Part shown: positions 1-5,669 of the stretch, one piece after another
How positions within the stretch are numbered: position 1 is the stretch's first letter
Layout: each line of letters starts with the position of its first letter
DNA from: Ectothiorhodospiraceae bacterium
GTDB lineage: Bacteria; Pseudomonadota; Gammaproteobacteria; Thiohalomonadales; Thiohalomonadaceae
Direction: 5' to 3'
Assembly (NCBI GenBank): GCA_007125455.1
Contig: SLDE01000213.1
Span: 1 to 5,669, forward strand
DNA: 5,669 nucleotides
Notes under the pieces: generated by a model
Told to the model about the DNA's origin: nothing
The model's database searches: none
What the model saw: the letters and a program-made list of their open reading frames with translations, nothing else
Position numbers and translations under genes: made by a program

Positions 1-2
1 AC

Positions 3-182
3 AGCTTAAACTTGGGTGAAAACTGTCTTGACCATGGGGTCCACTTTACCGTGCACTATGCCGAGGCCTACTGCCGCATCTCCAGCTATCTGCAAACCAT
101 GGCCAATCAGGGTTATAATCCGCTCATCGCCATTCAAATGGCTCTGGCAGGTAGCTGGCCTGAGCTCAAAGGGCCCGAGTAG
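3..182 (+). CDS. C-terminal fragment of an unidentified protein, possibly an IS66-like transposase
   Basis: An open frame runs in from the left edge and ends at TAG (180-182), giving the last 59 residues of a protein whose start lies outside the window. The tail contains HFTVHYAEAYCRISSYLQT, then a segment reading NQGYNPLIAIQMALAG, and ends ELKGPE. The arrangement 'RISSYLQT..NQG.NPL.AI..AL.G' recalls the C-terminal helices of IS66-family transposases, where an arginine-containing helix is followed by a short 'QG' turn and a second helix. That match is from memory and is weak. The frame looks coding rather than random because of its balanced amino acid use and G/C-rich third positions. An ATG-started frame at 16-228 overlaps it but reads as low-quality sequence, so I prefer this one. 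No terminal inverted repeat of an insertion sequence could be identified after the stop. Confidence 0.55.
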   Translation, partial: SLNLGENCLDHGVHFTVHYAEAYCRISSYLQTMANQGYNPLIAIQMALAGSWPELKGPE

Positions 183-226
183 TTACGTTTTTATTCTTCT
201 TTCTGTCGTTGCTAGCCATAAGGGTT

Positions 227-246
227 AGTGTGATAGGGATCACACT
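227..246. promoter_or_regulatory. CRP/Vfr-like palindromic site
   Basis: The sequence contains TGTGA-N6-TCACA exactly (229-233 and 240-244) inside a perfect 8-bp inverted repeat, AGTGTGAT and ATCACACT, with a 4-base spacer. This matches the core of the CRP consensus of gammaproteobacteria. The location is unusual, since both neighbouring genes end here (stop at 182 on the plus strand and at 395 on the minus strand) and no coding start is visible nearby. It could be a relic of a lost promoter, a site inside a mobile element end, or an orphan site. As an RNA it would form an 8-bp hairpin but has no T tract, so it is a poor terminator. Confidence 0.45.
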
Positions 247-360
247 TATCAACCTACCCCAAACGGGATAAGAAAGGCAACGCAGTAAGCTGGTCAGGAA
301 TCGGAAGGGGAAAGGCGAGTACGGGGAAGGGAGCGGCGTCAGCGTGCCTGGTGGTCAGTA

Positions 361-387
361 AGGAAGGGGGCCATCCTTGGCACCCCG
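361..387 (-). terminator. candidate intrinsic terminator of htpG
   Basis: Read on the minus strand, a hairpin begins 9 bases after the htpG stop codon. GGGG, a bulged T, then GCC pairs with GGCCCC across a loop AAGGAT (plus strand: GGGGGCC at 366-372 and GGCACCCC at 379-386). It is followed by TTCCTT, a weak U-rich tail. The strong G-C stem and its position just after the stop support a terminator. The interrupted T tract and single bulge lower confidence. Confidence 0.45.
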
Positions 388-394
388 GCGATTA

Positions 395-2308
<1,914 letters not shown>

Positions 2309-2317
2309 TGTATTCAG

Positions 2318-2324
2318 TTCCTCT
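2318..2324 (-). promoter_or_regulatory. ribosome binding site of htpG
   Basis: AGAGGAA on the minus strand lies about 9-10 bases before the ATG at 2308. It is the only purine-rich Shine-Dalgarno-like run in the short leader and supports the chosen start. Confidence 0.6.
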
Positions 2325-2349
2325 GGTTAAGTGGATAAGACGGGGGCAA

Positions 2350-2378
2350 AAGTAGGGTTATCTTCGGCCCTTTTCAAG
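2350..2378 (-). promoter_or_regulatory. sigma-32 (RpoH) heat-shock promoter of htpG
   Basis: On the minus strand the -35 element CTTGAA (complement of 2373-2378) is separated by 15 bases from CCCTACTT (complement of 2350-2357). This resembles the RpoH consensus CTTGAA / CCCCATnT, and the whole stretch resembles the E. coli groE promoter, including a GGGC-rich spacer start. Transcription would begin near 2340-2345, giving a leader of about 35 bases. htpG is a classical heat-shock gene, which fits. An A/T-rich tract (2383-2397) lies just upstream of the -35 and might act as an UP element. Confidence 0.7.
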
Positions 2379-2393
2379 CCTAAAGGAAAAAAG

Positions 2394-2434
2394 CTTTCAA
2401 CACAGAGAGCTCAGAGAGCTCAGAGAGCACGGAG
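2394..2434. repeat. CAGAG 9-base-period repeat, left arm
   Basis: After CTTTCAACA there are about 3.5 tandem copies of a 9-base unit: CAGAGAGCT (2403), CAGAGAGCT (2412), CAGAGAGCA (2421), then a degraded CGGAGG. The unit form is CAGAGNNCN. The first 14 bases, CTTTCAACACAGAG (2394-2407), recur exactly at 4235-4248. The array starts about 16 bases upstream of the htpG -35 element. From general knowledge, similar CACAGAG-type arrays are scattered in intergenic DNA of many bacteria; I know of no agreed function. Confidence 0.75.
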
Positions 2435-2495
2435 GATATGATGCTCGGGTAACAAATCCATCCCCAACAGATTATTGATGACAACCAAGCTCCAG

Positions 2496-2528
2496 ACCCT
2501 CTGTGGCCTCTGTGTCCTCTGCGTTAAG
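2496..2528. repeat. CAGAG 9-base-period repeat, right arm, inverted
   Basis: Read on the minus strand this is CTTAACG followed by CAGAGGACA, CAGAGGCCA and CAGAGGGTC, three 9-base units in register (starting at 2522, 2513 and 2504). It is the inverted counterpart of the array at 2394-2434, sharing the opening 'CTT..AAC.CAGAG'. Together the two arms bracket about 60 bases of unrelated sequence (2435-2495), so 2394-2528 has the layout of a small imperfect inverted-repeat element or MITE-like relic. It sits in the htpG-pgm divergent gap. Confidence 0.7.
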
Positions 2529-2588
2529 CTGTTTTTCCGGCTTGGCCCCGGGCGGTAGCTGTGGTTGAATGGGGCAATCGACAACACT

Positions 2589-2592
2589 GGAG
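2589..2592 (+). promoter_or_regulatory. ribosome binding site deciding the pgm start
   Basis: GGAG lies six bases before the ATG at 2599. No comparable run precedes the in-frame ATG at 2569, which would add ten residues (MGQSTTLELS) with no counterpart in the family. This favours the 2599 start. Confidence 0.6.
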
Positions 2593-2598
2593 CTATCC

Positions 2599-4230
2599 AT
2601 GGAACTGCGTACCGTTGCCACCACCCCATTTGATGATCAGCGTCCGGGCACTTCGGGACTGCGCAAGACCGTAACCCACTTTCGCCAGGAAAACTACCTG
2701 GAGAACTTTGTCCAGGCGGTGTTCGACACGGTGCCCGAGCTCAAGGGCGGCACCCTGGTGCTGGGTGGGGACGGGCGATTCTACAACCGCGAGGCCTGCC
2801 AAACCATCCTGCGTATGGCCGCTGCCAACGGCATCGCCCGGGTGATGGTGGGGCGTGACGGCCTGCTCTCCACCCCGGCCGCCTCGGTGGTGATCCGCAA
2901 ACACCAGACCCAGGGGGGCTTGATCCTCTCCGCCAGCCACAACCCCGGTGGGCCGGATGGCGATTTCGGCATCAAATTCAACACCGCCAACGGCGGCCCA
3001 GCCCCGGAAACCCTCACCGAGGCGATATACGCCCGCAGCCGTGAATTGAGTGAATACCGGATCTACGACCATCCAGACATCCCGCTCTACGAGACCGGGG
3101 TCTTCTCCATCGCCGATACCCACATCATCGTGTTCGACCCGGTGAGCGACTACGCCGAGCTAATGGAAGAGGTGTTCGATTTCGAGGCGATCCGCCAGCT
3201 ATTCCTTGGCGGCTTTCGTATGCGCTTCGATGCGATGCACGCCATTACCGGCCCCTATGCCCACGACATTCTGGAGCGACGTCTGGGCGCCCCCGAAGGG
3301 ACGGTGATCCACGGTACCCCCCTACCCGACTTCGGCGGCCACCACCCCGACCCCAATCTGGCCCACGCCACCGAACTGGTCAACGAGCTGTTCGATGACG
3401 CTGGCCCGGACTTCGGTGCCGCCTCCGATGGCGACGGTGATCGCAACATGATCCTGGGACGGCAATGCTTCGTCACCCCCTCCGACTCGCTGGCACTGAT
3501 CCTCGCCAATGCCGAGCTGGTACCCGGCTACCGGGGGCGCGTCTGCGGCGTGGCCCGCTCCATGCCCACCAGCGGTGCCGCCGACAAGGTAGCCAAAAAA
3601 CTGGGGCTGGAGGCCTTCGAAACCCCCACCGGCTGGAAGTTTTTCGGCAACCTGCTCGATGCCGGCCGCATCACCTTCTGTGGCGAAGAAAGCTTTGGCA
3701 CCAGCTCCGACCATATCCGCGAAAAGGACGGGCTATGGGCGGTGCTGTGCTGGCTCAACATCCTCGCGGTACGCCAACAGTCGGTCATTGATATCGTACG
3801 CGCCCACTGGGCCGAATATGGACGTAACTACTACACCCGCCACGACTACGAGGGCATCGACCTGGTGGCCGCCCAAGGGCTGATGGCCCACATCGAGGCC
3901 CAATTCCCCGCCCTGACCGGCAAGGAATTGGCCGGTGGCAAGGTAGCCTACGCCGACAACTTCAGCTACACCGACCCGGTGGATGGTGGCGTGAGCAAAA
4001 ACCAGGGGCTGCGCATCGGCTTCGAAGACGGCTCACGCATTATCTACCGCCTCTCCGGCACCGGCACCGTGGGTGCCACCCTGCGCTTATACATCGAAAG
4101 ATTCGAGGCCGACCCGGCCCAGCAGCGACAGGACACCCAGCAAGCCCTCGCGCCGCTGATCACCCTGGCCCTGGAACTGGCCGAACTGCCCCAGCGCACC
4201 GGGCGTGAAGCCCCGACGGTGATCACTTAA
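2599..4230 (+). CDS. pgm: alpha-D-glucose phosphate-specific phosphoglucomutase
   Basis: Complete 543-residue alpha-phosphohexomutase, close in length to the PGM1-type family (human PGM1 is 562). It interconverts glucose 1-phosphate and glucose 6-phosphate in the cytosol through a phosphoserine and glucose 1,6-bisphosphate, linking glycolysis with glycogen and nucleotide-sugar synthesis. All four active-site loops are visible: the catalytic loop SASHNPGG (111-118, phosphorylated Ser113), the Mg2+ loop DGDGDR (277-282), the sugar-specificity loop GEESFG (362-367) and the phosphate-binding loop SGTGT followed by GATLRLYIE (486-500). The N-terminal TPFDDQRPGTSGLRK (9-23) and GWKFFGN (345-351) are also typical of the PGM1-type enzyme rather than of the bacterial PMM/PGM or GlmM types. 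The start at 2599 is set by GGAG and by family alignment. It is divergent from htpG and convergent with the lipoprotein gene. No glycogen genes are in view, so its pathway role here is inferred. No clear promoter was found. Confidence 0.95.
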   Translation: MELRTVATTPFDDQRPGTSGLRKTVTHFRQENYLENFVQAVFDTVPELKGGTLVLGGDGRFYNREACQTILRMAAANGIARVMVGRDGLLSTPAASVVIRKHQTQGGLILSASHNPGGPDGDFGIKFNTANGGPAPETLTEAIYARSRELSEYRIYDHPDIPLYETGVFSIADTHIIVFDPVSDYAELMEEVFDFEAIRQLFLGGFRMRFDAMHAITGPYAHDILERRLGAPEGTVIHGTPLPDFGGHHPDPNLAHATELVNELFDDAGPDFGAASDGDGDRNMILGRQCFVTPSDSLALILANAELVPGYRGRVCGVARSMPTSGAADKVAKKLGLEAFETPTGWKFFGNLLDAGRITFCGEESFGTSSDHIREKDGLWAVLCWLNILAVRQQSVIDIVRAHWAEYGRNYYTRHDYEGIDLVAAQGLMAHIEAQFPALTGKELAGGKVAYADNFSYTDPVDGGVSKNQGLRIGFEDGSRIIYRLSGTGTVGATLRLYIERFEADPAQQRQDTQQALAPLITLALELAELPQRTGREAPTVIT

Positions 4231-4234
4231 AACC

Positions 4235-4261
4235 CTTTCAACACAGAGCACACAGAGAAAA
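4235..4261. repeat. CAGAG 9-base-period repeat, solo copy after pgm
   Basis: Starting four bases after the pgm stop, CTTTCAACACAGAG (4235-4248) repeats exactly the left end of the array at 2394-2407. Two 9-base units follow: CAGAGCACA (4244) and CAGAGAAAA (4253). No inverted partner arm was seen in the rest of this gap, so it looks like a single arm or truncated copy in the same orientation as the left arm upstream of pgm. Confidence 0.7.
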
Positions 4262-4282
4262 ACCCATGCCATGTCGGTCGGC

Positions 4283-4318
4283 CTCATAGCCAAGATCTTA
4301 AAAGATCTTGGCTATGAG
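4283..4318. repeat. perfect inverted repeat with 17-bp arms
   Basis: CTCATAGCCAAGATCTT (4283-4299) is followed by two A residues and then its exact reverse complement (4302-4318). It lies between the convergent ends of pgm (4230) and the lipoprotein gene (4401). As RNA it would form a strong hairpin from either strand, so it could act as a shared 3'-end structure or transcription barrier. Neither strand has a T tract immediately after the stem, so it is not a canonical intrinsic terminator. It could also be a mobile-element footprint or a protein binding site. Confidence 0.8.
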
Positions 4319-4400
4319 TCATTCATACACCCGACTGAGGAAAATGTGCTGGGCAATCAATAGACTAGCCAGGGCGCGTGCAATTTATGAAATGTTCGGG

Positions 4401-5303
4401 CTAGAATGGCGCGACAAAGTTCAGCGTAGTCGACGCACCACCGCTTACCTCAACCTTTTCACTGGCGAGGAACTCTATCTCATTGAGCTCATCGGGCTGA
4501 TCCGAATCTGCCTGACAGGTAAAGGCGAGGGTATACTCCCCTGCTGGAAGAAAGCCGAGCTGATAATCATAATCCCCTGTATCCGGGTTGAGCGCGACCA
4601 AGGCAGAGCTCAGCGGTGGATTGTCGCTCCCTTCGCTGCCAAGGGTGACATCAACGCCTAAGTAGGCATACACCGCAGCGCTACAATCAGCCTCACTTAC
4701 CCAAGAGGCATCAACGGTACCGGTGATCCCGCCAGCCTGCTCGTTCTCAACCAAGCGCAAGACTGGCTTGAGCTGGTAATCCCTAACGACAGCTGCCGGC
4801 TTAACGACGGACTTGCGCAGATCAAAGTCAATCGTGAAAGCAGCAGCCCCACCCTCTGGCACCGAAAAGCCCGACACCAGCTTCAGACCACTTTGTGCGC
4901 CACCAGGGATAAATAGGCCATGCTGGGAACCATCATCCAGCTCTATGTAAGAGTCTAATTCACCATTGAGGGCATTAACCTTCAGGCGCATCCACACATA
5001 CTGCCCTGCTGCCACGGTCTCATCCTCCAAAAGCAACTCACTGGCATCACCCTGCAGCGAGAGCAGATCAATATGGCGTGGCTCATCAAAATCAAACTCA
5101 ATCGCCTCGCCATCCTGGGGTTGAAGGGTAATGCCGGTAAACTCCACCACCACCGCCGTGGCACTATCTACCGGGGCATCGGTAACAGCAATACTAATAG
5201 TCCCCGTACCGGACCCCGAAGCACTGCTAGAGTCACAAGCGGAAAGAGCGAACACCCCCAAAGTGAGCAAGGCAACACCAAATAAGCGAAATTGATTAAA
5301 CAT
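4401..5303 (-). CDS. DUF4382-type envelope lipoprotein
   Basis: A 300-residue predicted lipoprotein of unknown function. Residues 1-22 form a signal peptide (charged Arg6, hydrophobic core FGVALLTLGVFAL) ending in the lipobox LSAC, with Cys23 as the lipidated residue. Asp24 at +2 is the classical Lol-avoidance residue in E. coli, suggesting inner-membrane retention if the rule holds here. A Ser/Gly-rich linker (25-35) leads to a DUF4382-like beta domain (about 35-187) opening with GTISIAVTDAPVDSATAVVV, a typical start of that family. A second, probably beta-sandwich domain (about 191-300) contains GGITGTVDASW and DTGDYDYQLGFLPAGEYTLAF, resembling carboxypeptidase-regulatory or prealbumin-like folds; Cys207 and Cys263 could form a disulfide. 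The protein is strongly acidic. The ATG at 5303 is chosen because GGGAGG lies six bases upstream and the signal peptide begins there. Upstream is a same-strand cytochrome-like gene 183 bases away. Confidence 0.85.
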   Translation of the reverse strand: MFNQFRLFGVALLTLGVFALSACDSSSASGSGTGTISIAVTDAPVDSATAVVVEFTGITLQPQDGEAIEFDFDEPRHIDLLSLQGDASELLLEDETVAAGQYVWMRLKVNALNGELDSYIELDDGSQHGLFIPGGAQSGLKLVSGFSVPEGGAAAFTIDFDLRKSVVKPAAVVRDYQLKPVLRLVENEQAGGITGTVDASWVSEADCSAAVYAYLGVDVTLGSEGSDNPPLSSALVALNPDTGDYDYQLGFLPAGEYTLAFTCQADSDQPDELNEIEFLASEKVEVSGGASTTLNFVAPF

Positions 5304-5309
5304 GGCACG

Positions 5310-5315
5310 CCTCCC
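5310..5315 (-). promoter_or_regulatory. ribosome binding site of the lipoprotein gene
   Basis: GGGAGG on the minus strand, six bases before the ATG at 5303, is a strong Shine-Dalgarno match. It rules in this start over an in-frame ATG at 5381, which would bury the signal peptide behind 26 extra residues. Confidence 0.75.
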
Positions 5316-5331
5316 GGCATAAAGTACAATC

Positions 5332-5363
5332 AAAAAGGCTGTGGAGTAGCTTACCTCCCCACA
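5332..5363 (-). terminator. terminator- or attenuator-like hairpin in the lipoprotein leader
   Basis: On the minus strand TGTGGGGAGG and CTACTCCACA can pair across a TAAG loop (complement of 5340-5363), with two G-U pairs and one mismatch. After GCC comes TTTTT (complement of 5332-5336). This has the layout of an intrinsic terminator. It lies about 125 bases after the stop of the upstream cytochrome-like gene and about 30 bases before the lipoprotein ATG. It may end transcription of the upstream gene or attenuate read-through. The imperfect stem keeps confidence low. Confidence 0.35.
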
Positions 5364-5415
5364 ACAGAATAAACCTAGCAAACAAAAACGACCTCTGCCA
5401 GATAATAAAGCCGAG

Positions 5416-5431
5416 GTGAGTACCTACTCAC
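5416..5431. repeat. 7-bp perfect inverted repeat, possible operator
   Basis: GTGAGTA (5416-5422) and TACTCAC (5425-5431) are exact inverted copies separated by CC. It lies in the 183-base gap upstream of the lipoprotein gene, about 115 bases before its ATG, where a promoter and operator would be expected. On the plus strand it is followed by a short T5 run, so a terminator for rightward transcription is an alternative, but no rightward gene ends here. The two-base spacing fits a dimeric regulator site better than an RNA hairpin. Confidence 0.4.
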
Positions 5432-5486
5432 ACTTTTTGGGTTGCTGGTTGTGACACTCTACAATGATGCTTTACTGGGTGAAAAT

Positions 5487-5669
5487 CTATTCATCAAGTA
5501 ATGATTCATACCGTTGGTCGGTAAGTAATTTCAGAAAGTCGATAATGGCGCGAATATCCTCATCAGACATGGGATCTGCCTCGGTGTATTGCACCGTCTC
5601 AGGATAGTCAGTCTCACCCCATGCTATGTTGGTTTCTGGATTGATAGGCCTTTCCTGATTATTTGCCAC
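5487..5669 (-). CDS. C-terminal fragment, likely cytochrome c peroxidase (MauG/CcpA) family
   Basis: The last 60 or so codons of a leftward gene whose start lies beyond the right edge; the stop is TAG at 5487-5489. The first in-window codon is GTG at the boundary, best read as an internal valine. The tail ends with MSDEDIRAIIDFLKLLTDQ followed by RYESLLDE. A final amphipathic helix of the type 'sdedI.aIi.FLk.LTD.R' is characteristic of the C-terminus of the di-haem cytochrome c peroxidase/MauG family and of some other c-type cytochromes. No CXXCH haem motif falls in the visible part, so the assignment rests on this helix alone. If correct, the product is a periplasmic haem protein acting on peroxide or a protein substrate. 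The same-strand lipoprotein gene follows after 183 bases. Confidence 0.5.
   Translation of the reverse strand: MANNQERPINPETNIAWGETDYPETVQYTEADPMSDEDIRAIIDFLKLLTDQRYESLLDE

Noticed and set aside
300..370. G-rich stretch as a possible G-quadruplex
   Set aside because: The runs of three or more G are too unevenly spaced for a convincing four-tract motif; it is more simply a purine-rich 3' region beyond htpG.
2394..2528. Possible CRISPR-like array
   Set aside because: The units are only 9 bases long and contiguous without unique spacers, and no cas genes are present, so it is a short tandem and inverted repeat, not CRISPR.
2569..2598. Upstream ATG start for pgm
   Set aside because: It would add ten residues not typical of the family and lacks a Shine-Dalgarno run, whereas the ATG at 2599 has GGAG at proper spacing.
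2420..2629. A 69-codon minus-strand frame in the htpG-pgm gap
   Set aside because: Its core, reading TQRTQRPQR, is just the translation of the 9-base repeat; it runs into the start of pgm and has no family resemblance.
2593..3123. A 176-codon minus-strand frame opposite pgm
   Set aside because: It overlaps the well-supported pgm reading frame, has a Gly/Val-rich translation without motifs, and has no ribosome binding site that I could see.
4283..4318. Palindrome as a standard rho-independent terminator
   Set aside because: Neither strand has a run of T immediately after the stem, so I annotate it as an inverted repeat only.
4308..4661. A 117-codon plus-strand frame starting inside the palindrome
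   Set aside because: Most of it lies opposite the lipoprotein gene, whose signal peptide, lipobox and domain matches are clear; the translation shows no known motif.
5304..5381. Longer N-terminus for the lipoprotein
   Set aside because: The 26 extra residues would precede a complete signal peptide, and the strong GGGAGG site lies directly before the ATG at 5303.

Overview
This window looks like chromosomal DNA of a gammaproteobacterium. The evidence is an E. coli-type HtpG with a sigma-32-like heat-shock promoter, a lipoprotein with a lipobox, purine-rich ribosome binding sites and a perfect CRP-type half-site pair. The genus cannot be fixed from the sequence. The htpG and phosphoglucomutase genes are G+C-rich, while the right-hand 1.2 kb (lipoprotein and partial cytochrome-like gene) looks noticeably less so by eye.

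Layout from left to right. (1) The last 59 codons of a gene read rightward, with its start outside the window. It resembles the tail of an IS66-like transposase, but this is uncertain. (2) A 212-base gap between two convergent 3' ends, holding a CRP-like palindrome and a candidate terminator for htpG. (3) htpG, the Hsp90 chaperone, complete and read leftward. (4) A 290-base divergent gap with the htpG heat-shock promoter and an imperfect inverted pair of 9-base-period CAGAG repeats. (5) A complete alpha-phosphoglucomutase gene read rightward. (6) A 170-base convergent gap with another copy of the repeat end and a perfect 17-bp-arm palindrome. (7) A complete DUF4382-type lipoprotein gene read leftward. 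(8) A 183-base leader or spacer with two hairpins. (9) The 3' end of a leftward gene that resembles the C-terminus of a cytochrome c peroxidase (MauG/CcpA) family protein.

The two core genes, htpG and pgm, are unrelated housekeeping genes that diverge from a shared gap and probably do not form a functional unit. The lipoprotein and the cytochrome-like gene lie in the same direction and could be co-transcribed as an envelope or periplasmic pair, but the 183-base gap with a terminator-like hairpin argues for at least partly separate expression. I found no convincing novel multi-gene system. The most unusual material is non-coding: the 9-base-period repeats on both sides of pgm, the long palindrome after pgm, and the CRP-like palindrome placed between convergent genes.
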